From assembly GCA_020720185.1 (NCBI GenBank), contig DYPB01000083.1:1-8750 (forward strand): a stretch of DNA of 8,750 nucleotides, given 5' to 3'. Below the pieces are notes generated by a model, which made no database searches, was not told where the DNA came from, and saw nothing but the letters and a program-made list of their open reading frames with translations. The first letter of the stretch is position 1. Every line of letters begins with the position of its first letter. Of this stretch, positions 1-6,844 are shown piece by piece. This DNA is from Flavobacterium psychrophilum. Lineage in GTDB: Bacteria > Bacteroidota > Bacteroidia > Flavobacteriales > Flavobacteriaceae. The translations under genes were made by a program, and so were the position numbers.

Positions 1-165
1 ATTGTGGGTCGGCAATTGTTTTAAAAAATGTGCGGTGGGCAAAAAATAAAAAAAATCGGGTCGGCTTGTGTGTCGGCTCTCTGGTCTTGTTGATATTTCG
101 TTTTTCTGTCCTTTCACAATGGTTTACTTTATATTTTCTGTCTGTCGTTCCTGTTTCCTACACTT
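1..165. other. Left-edge non-coding stretch with repeated GCCGAC words
   Basis: I see no convincing gene here. Read on the minus strand, the hexamer GCCGAC occurs three times (77-72, 65-60 and 13-8), separated by T-rich tracts. On the minus strand a frame is open from a GTG at 117-115 to the window edge (39 codons). It is low in complexity and built from the repeated words, so I do not call it a gene. If the attC-like reading of 166-323 is right, this is the beginning of the neighbouring cassette or the host flank. Confidence 0.35.
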
Positions 166-323
166 GGCGGTAACGTACAGCTATACACGGCGTTGCATTT
201 TTTTGTGGGATTTGAAAGTAAAATGGCCGTGTTACCGAAAATGTTACTTTCTTGCACAAATGTACGATTACAGACATCTGCCCACAAAAAAATGCAATGA
301 CCGTTGTATAGCATGTTATACGC
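166..323 (-). other. attC-like folded recombination site (integron-cassette type)
   Basis: Imperfect inverted repeat of about 158 bp. The inner stem pairs 191-209 with 281-299: 19 pairs, one of them G-T, including 16 consecutive perfect pairs at 194-209/281-296. It continues as 187-190/301-304 and 180-186/306-312. The only interruptions are single unpaired bases A300 and T305, both on the same arm. Next comes a short unpaired segment (175-179 opposite 313-314), then an outer 4-bp stem (171-174/315-318). A loop of 71 nt (210-280) closes the structure. Known integron attC sites have R boxes, an unpaired spacer, L boxes with extrahelical bases on the R'' arm, and a variable terminal structure, and this layout matches. 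On the minus strand the 5' box is GCGTATAAC (323-315) and the 3' box GTTACCGCC (174-166). It follows the stop codon and terminator of the minus-strand genes, as attC should. The boxes deviate from RYYYAAC/GTTRRRY, so a clade-specific palindromic repeat is the alternative. Confidence 0.5.
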
Positions 324-403
324 TTTTATTAATCAGTTTATCAAGACATTATATCATTATCCAATTAAAAATTAAACCGATTATTTAGATTATACAACTT
401 ATT

Positions 404-442
404 AATAATAGTGGGGGTGGCGAAGCCACGCCCACTATTATT
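404..442. terminator. Long hairpin terminator after the restriction enzyme gene
   Basis: The stem pairs 404-421 with 425-442: 18 positions with one G-G mismatch at 416/430, closed by a GAA loop. It begins 4 bp past the stop codon of the minus-strand gene ending at 446. On the plus strand it is followed by a run of T (441-447); on the minus strand the same run supplies the A-tract before the stem. It can therefore act on transcription from either side, and its obvious role is to end the minus-strand operon. Confidence 0.7.
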
Positions 443-445
443 TTT

Positions 446-3400
446 TTAGCCCTTTTCTTCCACCAAAGCAATTTCGTCTTTGGTTAAGCTATATAAATTA
501 TAAACCAAAATATCAATTTCATTATCAATACTGGAAATTTTCAAATTAAGCTCATTTAATTGTGTTTTAAACTCTTTGAACAATTCTTTCCATTCAATTT
601 GTTTCTTTAACTCAATTTGTATTTTCTGTTTTTTTAGTTCACATATTAATTCGTTAAAATCATAAGAAAAAAAGTCCCAGATTTTTTCTGTAATTTTTTT
701 AAGTTTGAAATTTGACTGTAAGAGTTCAATGAAATCGTTTTGTTTTTTTAGTAGTTGCTTGTTTAAATCAAGCATTATTTCAGTCTTCTCAATGAATTCA
801 GTTTGATTTTCTGTAAATGCAATTGGCAAATTTCTTACATCGTTTATAAGTATTTTGGGAAACAATCCTTTTTGTGCTTTTGGAGATGTTTGATTATGAT
901 ACCAACCAATTAAGGTAGAATTAATTATAGCTAATAAAAATTTTAAATTTACAGTTCCTTCGTTTCTTTTGATAATATTAATGATTGATGGATTATTATA
1001 TAATTCTTTTTCAATATAAGTGCAAAATAATTTACAATTTGTAATTTCACGTACTAAAACTCGTGGTTGATTGAAAAACTTATTGGGAACAAAAGATGCA
1101 ACGTGTTTTCCGTATTTAATAAATGAATTTGTTTCAGAATTTCTATATCTCTCTATATCTTTGCCTAAAATCTCTTGCTTATATTCATCTGATAATTTGG
1201 TTTCTGAATGCCAAAGTCTTTCATCAACTATTTTGTTACCTTGTTCTTCTCCAAATTGTTTGACTAAATCTGAACGTCGATAAGGAATATATCCCTGTGA
1301 AACTTCAAAAAATGTTGTAAGCGTTTTATTTGATTTGATTTTTCGTACAATTAATTCGGTATTCGTATCTGTTTTAGAAATATTTAACCAATTTTCTATA
1401 TTTGAATTAAGTTGCAGTTTGTCAATTTGTTTAAATAATTCAAATTCCTTTGTTAATGAATTTATTGTCATAATATCGGTTAAACCTGTATTCAAATCTT
1501 GCTTTGTTAGCGAAATTATACAAGTTCTAACTGATGCGTCCACAAAAGTTTTATCATTTGATAAATCTGAAATATGACTGACAAAATAGTTTTCCAGAAT
1601 ATCTTTTCTATATTTTACTCCATATAATATTGACAAAAAGGTATTTGGAATAATATATGTAAGAATACCGGTTTTATTAAGCAAATTCTTTATTGCAAGC
1701 GAAACAAAGTAAATATATATTTCAAAATCGGGAACTAAACTGTCAAATTTTGTAAGATAGTTTTTTTCATTGTCGTTAAATTTTACACCATACGGTGGAT
1801 TTCCGATTATTATATCAAAACCACCGTTTTGCATAATTTGAGAAAATTCATTTGACCAATCAAATGCTTTTTTTTCAGCAATTTCGGAATTACTTATTAT
1901 TGAATTTCCACATTTAAGATTATCATTTAAGTCTGAAAGTTTTCTATCTTTTTTTGCTGTGCGTAACCATAACGAAAGCTTTGCAATTTCAACACTTTCT
2001 TCGTTTATGTCCACTCCAAAAATATTGTTCTCCAAAATACTTTTATCAGTATCGAAAATTCTCATTTTATCACCCGTCAAATCAGAAATAAGGTCATCAA
2101 TTTCCTTATGTTCATTTATTAGATAATCTAATGCAGAATTCAAAAATGCACCACTGCCGCAGGCAGGGTCGAGAATTTTTAAAGACAATAACCAATTTTT
2201 ATAATCTTGAAGTTTTTGAAATAATTCTTTACCTTGTTTGGTAAGTTTTCCTTTCTTATCAAACTTTTCGATGCCTTCAAAATTGTCAATTTGCAGTTCT
2301 TTTTGTTTTTGTAAACAAAGTTTACCGATTGTACTTTCTACAATATAATTGGTAACATATTTTGGTGTGTAAAAAATTCCGTCTTTCTTACGCTTAGTTC
2401 TTGATTTGTCAATAGTTTCGCCCTGTAACTCAGCCGATATTTCTTCAATTTCATTTAATGAATGCTCAAAAATATGTCCTAAAATATTAACGTCTAATTC
2501 TGTACTAAAATCGTATGCTGAAATTTTCATACAATCTTCAATTAGTACATTATCATCTATCTTCAAATTTGGATTGTCAATAATTTCATCAGTGTGGAAC
2601 AATCCACCATTAAATGCAGGGTAAACAGTTTTTTGAAATGTGTAACCAACATCAAGGTAATTAAATGTTTTTTGAAATCTGCTATATAAAGTAAAGTATT
2701 CGTCGTTATCTAAAAGATTTTTCCATTTTTGGATTACATTAGCAATCATATTTGTTGCAACCAAACCACAATCTTCTGCAAACCAAATAAAAATAAATCT
2801 GTCTAAAAGTTTTTGAGTTTTCTTAAATAAGGTTAATTTGTCATATTGAGAATTATTTTTTATTAGATTATTAAAAATTTTATCTCTGAATTGTTTATAA
2901 TCTTTGTAAAATTTCTCGCTAATATTTTCTTCGTGAAATTTAGTTTCGTCTTTCATTTTCAACGGAATATCATTGAAAATGCTTTCTTGCGAAAGAATGA
3001 GATATAAATAACGAAATTCTTGAATAGTTAATTCAAATAAATCAAACTCTTCATATTCAATTGCGTTATCAATATAGAAACGTAAATGATGGAAATTTGA
3101 AGTAATTACATATCTGCAATCAGGCTGATTATTTTTGTAATTAAATGCCTGATTTTTTATTGTGTCAAGGTTGAATGTTTTTGCAGATTTTAGCTCAACT
3201 ACACCAATTGCAGAATTATTTTTGATAATTGCGCCGTCAACTTTTTTACTATCGGTTTGGTTTTTATATTCAGTTGTAAGATTGTAGTTTAAATCTGGTC
3301 GGATAGTATAACCTAATGACTGAACAAAAACTTCACGCAAAAAACCTTCTTGATAATTTTCTTCTTTCAGGTGTAGTATATCAAACAAACGTAGTTTGTT

Positions 3401-3499
3401 ACCGTAAAAAGTTTGAAATTGTTCAAATGCTTTACTGACCTTATCATTATCAAGGTTTTTTAAGTATTTGTTTATTATGGATTTTTGAAATATTGACAT
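446..3499 (-). CDS. Type IIG (Eco57I-like) restriction-modification enzyme: fused endonuclease, N6-adenine methyltransferase and specificity region
   Basis: A 1017-aa single-chain enzyme predicted to methylate adenine in a specific DNA site using S-adenosylmethionine and to cut unmodified DNA. The N-terminal part (about 50-150) holds a PD-(D/E)xK-type signature, Asp88 (VDGAI) and Glu102-x-Lys104 (VELK). A helical linker follows. The methyltransferase core starts with motif X-like GIFYTPKYV (374-382), then motif I DPACGSGAF (444-452, SAM binding) and motif IV NPPY (567-570, catalytic). Residues about 700-930 form the target-recognition region, with the QPRVLVREIT segment (811-820) typical of TaqI/Eco57I-type specificity domains. 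The C-terminus ends in a helical segment with DNEIDILVYNLYSLTKDEI (992-1010), as in this family. Length is normal for type IIG enzymes. The ATG immediately follows the stop of the upstream gene with no gap, so translation is probably coupled. Motifs look intact, so it is probably active. The recognition sequence cannot be read from the protein. Confidence 0.93.
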   Translation of the reverse strand: MSIFQKSIINKYLKNLDNDKVSKAFEQFQTFYGNKLRLFDILHLKEENYQEGFLREVFVQSLGYTIRPDLNYNLTTEYKNQTDSKKVDGAIIKNNSAIGVVELKSAKTFNLDTIKNQAFNYKNNQPDCRYVITSNFHHLRFYIDNAIEYEEFDLFELTIQEFRYLYLILSQESIFNDIPLKMKDETKFHEENISEKFYKDYKQFRDKIFNNLIKNNSQYDKLTLFKKTQKLLDRFIFIWFAEDCGLVATNMIANVIQKWKNLLDNDEYFTLYSRFQKTFNYLDVGYTFQKTVYPAFNGGLFHTDEIIDNPNLKIDDNVLIEDCMKISAYDFSTELDVNILGHIFEHSLNEIEEISAELQGETIDKSRTKRKKDGIFYTPKYVTNYIVESTIGKLCLQKQKELQIDNFEGIEKFDKKGKLTKQGKELFQKLQDYKNWLLSLKILDPACGSGAFLNSALDYLINEHKEIDDLISDLTGDKMRIFDTDKSILENNIFGVDINEESVEIAKLSLWLRTAKKDRKLSDLNDNLKCGNSIISNSEIAEKKAFDWSNEFSQIMQNGGFDIIIGNPPYGVKFNDNEKNYLTKFDSLVPDFEIYIYFVSLAIKNLLNKTGILTYIIPNTFLSILYGVKYRKDILENYFVSHISDLSNDKTFVDASVRTCIISLTKQDLNTGLTDIMTINSLTKEFELFKQIDKLQLNSNIENWLNISKTDTNTELIVRKIKSNKTLTTFFEVSQGYIPYRRSDLVKQFGEEQGNKIVDERLWHSETKLSDEYKQEILGKDIERYRNSETNSFIKYGKHVASFVPNKFFNQPRVLVREITNCKLFCTYIEKELYNNPSIINIIKRNEGTVNLKFLLAIINSTLIGWYHNQTSPKAQKGLFPKILINDVRNLPIAFTENQTEFIEKTEIMLDLNKQLLKKQNDFIELLQSNFKLKKITEKIWDFFSYDFNELICELKKQKIQIELKKQIEWKELFKEFKTQLNELNLKISSIDNEIDILVYNLYSLTKDEIALVEEKG

Positions 3500-4813
3500 T
3501 TATTGTTTCGATTTTACTTTCGTGAATATTTGCTTACCATATACAACCAAATCAATATGACAGATAGCTTTTTTAATAAAACCTTTTGAAATACTGTTCT
3601 TTTCATAATATAGGTCATAAATGTTTTCCAATAAATTGCAAATATATGAAATATTTATTTCGCTTTCTTTTAAATGGGTTACCGCTTGTAAAATATGACG
3701 AATTTTCAAATCTTCAATATTTTCCAAATTTATTACTTCATTTTTTAGTATTTGACTATAATATCCTTTTATGCTCTTAGCTGCGTCTGTTGCTGTATCT
3801 AAATGTCCATTTCTTAATTTGTGATTATCTTTTTTTTCTCCCTCAATACGTTTAATAATTTCGTTACGTCTTAACCCTTTGCTGTCTTCTATAAATTTCA
3901 AAAATTCAGATATGTTCATCTCTGCATTGAAAATGTAAAAGTAAAACGGCAAATAAACACTACTTTCAGAAATTATTTGTTTTAAATATTGCTTAGCACA
4001 GTCTTTATCAATTTCTTGCTTAAAAAAAGTTTGATAAATATCATGATGGTTTATTACTGAAATTTTTGTTTCTACAACTTTAATTACTTTATTATTATCT
4101 AAATCAATACTTTCCACTTTGCCAATAAGAGTTAATGTTGGTGCTCCTTCTTTTTCAACAAAATGTCCTTCATTTATGAATTTTAGTTGCGGAATTAAAT
4201 TTTTGTCAATAAATAATTTTCGCTCATTTCCAATAATTTCACCGTTAAGAACATTTAATACACCAATATTTTCAACTCCAACAGTAGCAATATTTTGTAA
4301 TAGTTTTATCCAATTGTTATTTAGGGTTTCAATTTTATTTTCAATAATCAGTTTAAGCTCAGCATATTTAATTTTTGTTGATTGACCAGAATAGCGATAA
4401 AAAATATCTCCTTCATTAAATATGTCACTATCTTTAATTGCGATAACAGGTTTATTTTTACTTTCATAAATGTATAGAAATCCTAAATCTATTCCATTAA
4501 TGTTTTGACTAAATAAATCAAAAACAATTTCTGGCATAAAAAAATTACTTAATTCTTCTGTAAAATCCTTAGTATCGGCTTTAACAAATCTATCATCTTT
4601 CAATCCAATTATTTCATTACTATTATTTACTCCATAAACAATCAAACCACCTTGTGCATTTGCAAAACTTGAAATCCATTTAAGTATTTTTTTATCCTTA
4701 TATTTAGGACTTTGAAAACTTTCCTTAAATTCAATTTCCTTATTTTCTTTTTTAGTTATTTTATTACCCTTGACACTAAAAAAGTCTTCTATATTTATCT
4801 GTTTCTGGTTCAT
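3500..4813 (-). CDS. AlbA_2 / Schlafen-like domain protein (putative nucleic-acid-binding protein of the restriction cassette)
   Basis: A 437-aa protein. Residues about 24-150 form an AlbA_2 (Schlafen-type) domain: EIEFKESF (26-33), a long helix with WISSFANAQGGLIVYGV (46-62), the NEIIGL turn (66-71), and YRYSGQSTKIKYAELK (139-154) near the domain end. Members of this family bind nucleic acid; some Schlafen relatives cleave RNA through acidic residues. Glu26, Glu28 and Glu31 lie in the matching region, but I cannot say that this one is a nuclease. A middle segment contains GAPTLTLIGKV (223-233), which I recall from other AlbA_2 proteins. The C-terminal half (about 265-437) is mostly helical and lysine-rich, with no motif I recognise. 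No signal peptide or membrane segment is seen, so it is likely cytoplasmic. It is first in the unit, with its stop touching the ATG of the type IIG enzyme, suggesting a regulator or accessory effector of that enzyme. Annotation pipelines often call such proteins 'ATP-binding' or 'HTH' proteins. Confidence 0.75.
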   Translation of the reverse strand: MNQKQINIEDFFSVKGNKITKKENKEIEFKESFQSPKYKDKKILKWISSFANAQGGLIVYGVNNSNEIIGLKDDRFVKADTKDFTEELSNFFMPEIVFDLFSQNINGIDLGFLYIYESKNKPVIAIKDSDIFNEGDIFYRYSGQSTKIKYAELKLIIENKIETLNNNWIKLLQNIATVGVENIGVLNVLNGEIIGNERKLFIDKNLIPQLKFINEGHFVEKEGAPTLTLIGKVESIDLDNNKVIKVVETKISVINHHDIYQTFFKQEIDKDCAKQYLKQIISESSVYLPFYFYIFNAEMNISEFLKFIEDSKGLRRNEIIKRIEGEKKDNHKLRNGHLDTATDAAKSIKGYYSQILKNEVINLENIEDLKIRHILQAVTHLKESEINISYICNLLENIYDLYYEKNSISKGFIKKAICHIDLVVYGKQIFTKVKSKQ

Positions 4814-4872
4814 AAAGAAATTTTAAAATTCAATCAAATCTCAAATCTTTGAACAATTATCTGGTTTGCATA

Positions 4873-4881
4873 GCGTATAAC
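4873..4881 (-). other. Predicted upstream boundary of the restriction cassette (GTTATACGC on the minus strand)
   Basis: On the minus strand this reads GTTATACGC and sits about 60 bp upstream of the first gene of the restriction unit. It is the exact 9-bp reverse complement of GCGTATAAC at 323-315, the 5' box of the attC-like site beyond the other end of the unit. In integron cassettes the first bases of the cassette (TTRRRY...) complement the R'' box of the cassette's own attC. The match fits a cassette running from 4880 down to 174. I see no full attC structure on the far side of this site. Confidence 0.45.
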
Positions 4882-4887
4882 ATTTAT

Positions 4888-4922
4888 ATAACCACACCTC
4901 ATGGTGTGGTTATTTCTTTTTT
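4888..4922 (+). terminator. Perfect 11-bp hairpin with T-tract
   Basis: The stem pairs 4888-4898 with 4903-4913, a perfect 11 bp with loop TCAT, and is followed on the plus strand by TTCTTTTTT. It looks like a rho-independent terminator for plus-strand transcription. No plus-strand gene lies between it and the divergent start at 4813, so it may protect the minus-strand unit from antisense reading, or be the tail of a gene removed when the left unit was inserted. On the minus strand the bases after the stem (TATAAATG) make a poor T-tract. Confidence 0.6.
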
Positions 4923-5033
4923 ATTCGTACTTGTCAAGTTTCACAAGGTTGTTAATGAAAACTTGTTTTTTATTTAGGTTTTATTTTATACCATTTTTCT
5001 ATTACATCAAAAGGTGTTTTTACGTTTAAACTG

Positions 5034-5041
5034 CAAAGATA
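5034..5041 (-). promoter_or_regulatory. Possible Bacteroidota -7 box (TATCTTTG) facing the restriction unit
   Basis: On the minus strand 5041-5034 reads TATCTTTG and is followed by CAG, matching the Bacteroidota TAnnTTTG element. I find no TTG at the usual distance upstream, so only half the promoter is seen. Transcription from it would have to pass the 4888-4913 hairpin before reaching the start at 4813. I saw no better promoter in the 60 bp directly upstream of that start. Confidence 0.3.
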
Positions 5042-5061
5042 AATAATTTAGGTAAAAGATT

Positions 5062-5325
5062 GTGTATTCATTAAAAGATAAATTTGACAATCTAAAAGAA
5101 TTTATTAACCTATTAGTATATAGCTCATTAATAAACGATGATATGAATGATGGAAATTTGAATACATTCATTGATAAGATTAAATCTAAAACTGATTCAA
5201 TAAATGAATATTCAGATTTATATGTCTACATCTGGAATAATTTTGCTAAAATAATTCTTCCTCTATTTAAGACAGATGATGCAAAAAGAAAAGTAAGAAG
5301 GATATTCAGAAAATTAAATAATTGA
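5062..5325 (+). CDS. Small hypothetical protein (87 aa)
   Basis: I do not recognise this protein. It is a charged, probably helical polypeptide with acidic stretches in the first half (around DDMNDG, 26-31), an aromatic-hydrophobic middle (YVYIWNNFAKIILPLF, 54-69) and a strongly basic end (KRKVRRIFRKLNN, 75-87). No signal peptide or clear membrane helix is present. A stop lies three codons before the GTG at 5062, so GTG is the only usual start for the full frame; AGG at 5050-5052 is a weak ribosome-binding site. The first ATG is at codon 28. It stands alone between a terminator hairpin and the galK leader and has AT-rich codons like the restriction unit. It could be a real small gene or the remnant of a larger one. 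Confidence 0.45.
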   Translation: MYSLKDKFDNLKEFINLLVYSSLINDDMNDGNLNTFIDKIKSKTDSINEYSDLYVYIWNNFAKIILPLFKTDDAKRKVRRIFRKLNN

Positions 5326-5398
5326 AAAGATTGTAAAACAATAATTTACCTGGGCAGAAAAATACCGCTGTTGCTGGTTAATCTTGTCAATCTATTTT

Positions 5399-5459
5399 TT
5401 GCTAACTTATGTCGTTGAAGATTCAGAGGTTTCTCAAAATTTTAGTTAGCAGAATCTTC
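5399..5459. other. Interleaved inverted repeats with H-type pseudoknot geometry
   Basis: In the 345-bp gap before galK, two perfect 8-bp stems interleave. 5400-5407 (TGCTAACT) pairs with 5444-5451, and 5417-5424 (GAAGATTC) pairs with 5452-5459 (GAATCTTC). The first stem's 3' arm is directly followed by the second stem's 3' arm with no base between, so the two could stack coaxially as an H-type pseudoknot with linkers of 9 and 19 nt. It lies about 210 bp before galK, so it could sit in a long leader. It matches no riboswitch I know, and the symmetry does not reveal the strand. Rearranged DNA repeats are an alternative. The rest of the gap shows no full promoter. Confidence 0.4.
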
Positions 5460-5608
5460 CCATTATAAAATATTACATTTCATTCTCCCCACCGTCAAAG
5501 AATATTTCCTGTGAATTATTCGTGTATTGAGCAGAATTTTTTACTTTTATCTAAAATACAAACCAAAAATCTGATGAAACAGCTATTGCATTGCTTTTGT
5601 AACACAAA

Positions 5609-5674
5609 ATGATGATTATCAGCAAAAGAATTAAGCGCGCTGTTTCTATTGGCCTAAAAAACAGGAAAAAATGA
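5609..5674 (+). CDS. Possible 21-codon leader ORF overlapping the galK start
   Basis: An ATG at 5609 (or 5612) opens a 21-codon frame that ends in TGA at 5672-5674 and overlaps the galK ATG as ATGA, the classic layout of translational coupling. The peptide is very basic (eight Lys/Arg, ending KNRKK). The AGGA serving galK (5663-5666) lies inside its last codons. No Shine-Dalgarno sequence precedes it. No run of codons for one amino acid suggests attenuation. It may be a coupling leader or a chance frame; I lean slightly to chance. Confidence 0.25.
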   Translation: MMIISKRIKRAVSIGLKNRKK

Positions 5675-6831
5675 AAAATATTCTCATCGAGCAGTTTAAG
5701 AAAATATTCCCTACAGCGGGCAAGCCGGAAGTATACTTTGCTCCCGGCCGGGTAAACATTATAGGAGAGCACATCGATTATAACGGCGGATTTGTTTTCC
5801 CAACCACCATAAATCTGGGCACATACGCAGCCATGAGTCCGCGCCACGACAATATCATCCGATTTCGCTCCATGAATTATCCGCTGGCTTTCGATATTGA
5901 ACTGGACCATACGGAATATCAAGCGGCACACGAATGGGCCAATTATCCCAAAGGTGTACTGCATTTTCTGAAAGATACAGGAAAGCCAATGACGCATGGC
6001 TTTGATGTGCTTTTCTACGGCAATTTGCCTGTTGGCGCGGGCTTGTCATCTTCGGCATCTATAGAAATGGTTACTGCTGTAATGCTCAAAGATTTATATC
6101 AGCTCAATTTACCCATGATTGAATTGGTAAAAATTGGACAAAGAACAGAAAACGAGTATCTCAATCTCAGTTCTGGAATTATGGATCAGTTTGCCATCGG
6201 ATTTGGAAAAAAGAACCAAGCCATATGCCTAAACACCAATACATTAGAATACAAATATATTCCACTTAAACTTCAAGGGCATCAGCTAGTAATAGCCAAT
6301 ACCAACAAAAAAAGAAGCCTTGTAGACTCCAAATACAATGAGAGATACAACGAATGCATGCAAGCCCTTGAGATTCTAAATAAAAATATCAAAGCCAATG
6401 CATTATGCGAAATTACCGCAGACGAATTCGAAAAGAATAGCTACCTGATAAAAGATTCTGTTTTAGCACGCAGGGCTTGGCATGTAATTTACGAAAATCA
6501 AAGAACAAAATTTGCTTGCGATTTTTTACAGCAGCATGATTTAAAGGCATTTGGTCAATTATTAAACCAATCCCATGTATCGTTGAAAAAAGATTACGAA
6601 GTAAGTGGTTTTGAACTCGACACCTTGGTAGAATTAGCCTGGAAACAAAAAGGTGTTCTAGGAGCACGAATGACAGGAGCCGGATTTGGCGGCTGTACTA
6701 TAAACCTTATAAAAACTGAATTTGTGCAGGCATTTATCGAAAATGTTGGTAAAGAATATCAGTTATTAACCGGACTACAGGCCGAATTCTACCCCGTAAA
6801 TTCTGTAGATGGTGCCCAAAAATTAGATTAA
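5671..6831 (+). CDS. galK: Galactokinase
   Basis: A 386-aa cytoplasmic GHMP-family kinase that phosphorylates alpha-D-galactose at C1 with ATP, giving galactose-1-phosphate, the first committed Leloir step. The galactokinase signature APGRVNIIGEHIDYNGG lies at 24-40, with Arg27 expected at the active site and Glu33, His34 and Asp36 at the sugar. The GHMP ATP-binding motif LPVGAGLSSSASIE is at 119-132. SSGIMDQFA at 167-175 supplies the likely catalytic base Asp172, and the third GHMP motif, MTGAGFGGC, is at 334-342. Length matches the family (E. coli GalK is 382 aa). The start is supported by AGGA at 5663-5666 and by the N-terminus aligning with the family. galT follows after 13 bp, so the two form an operon. 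No complete promoter is evident in the gap before it; the nearest partial match is TGCTTTTG at 5592-5599. By eye it is richer in G+C than the restriction unit. Confidence 0.97.
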   Translation: MKNILIEQFKKIFPTAGKPEVYFAPGRVNIIGEHIDYNGGFVFPTTINLGTYAAMSPRHDNIIRFRSMNYPLAFDIELDHTEYQAAHEWANYPKGVLHFLKDTGKPMTHGFDVLFYGNLPVGAGLSSSASIEMVTAVMLKDLYQLNLPMIELVKIGQRTENEYLNLSSGIMDQFAIGFGKKNQAICLNTNTLEYKYIPLKLQGHQLVIANTNKKRSLVDSKYNERYNECMQALEILNKNIKANALCEITADEFEKNSYLIKDSVLARRAWHVIYENQRTKFACDFLQQHDLKAFGQLLNQSHVSLKKDYEVSGFELDTLVELAWKQKGVLGARMTGAGFGGCTINLIKTEFVQAFIENVGKEYQLLTGLQAEFYPVNSVDGAQKLD

Positions 6832-6844
6832 AATCCCAAAGCCT

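Noticed and set aside
129..314. 61-aa minus-strand frame inside the inverted repeat
   Set aside because: It consists almost entirely of the repeat arms and loop; a by-product of the palindrome.
68..388. 106-aa plus-strand frame over the left repeat
   Set aside because: It spans both arms of the attC-like inverted repeat; the cysteine- and tyrosine-rich, low-complexity translation resembles no protein family.
1071..1577. Plus-strand frames opposite the type IIG gene
   Set aside because: Antisense to an intact coding sequence with clear enzyme motifs; serine/isoleucine-rich translations typical of AT-rich shadows.
4935..4965. Inverted repeat CAAGTTT / AAACTTG followed by a T-run, considered as a terminator
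   Set aside because: Only 7 AT-rich pairs around a 17-nt loop; too weak to call.
5542..5549. TACTTTTA as a galK promoter -7 box
   Set aside because: The last position mismatches TAnnTTTG, and the only nearby TTG (5527-5529) is 12 bp away, too close for the known spacing.
5551..5997. 148-aa minus-strand frame opposite the galK 5' region
   Set aside because: Antisense to a confidently identified galK, with no recognisable domain.
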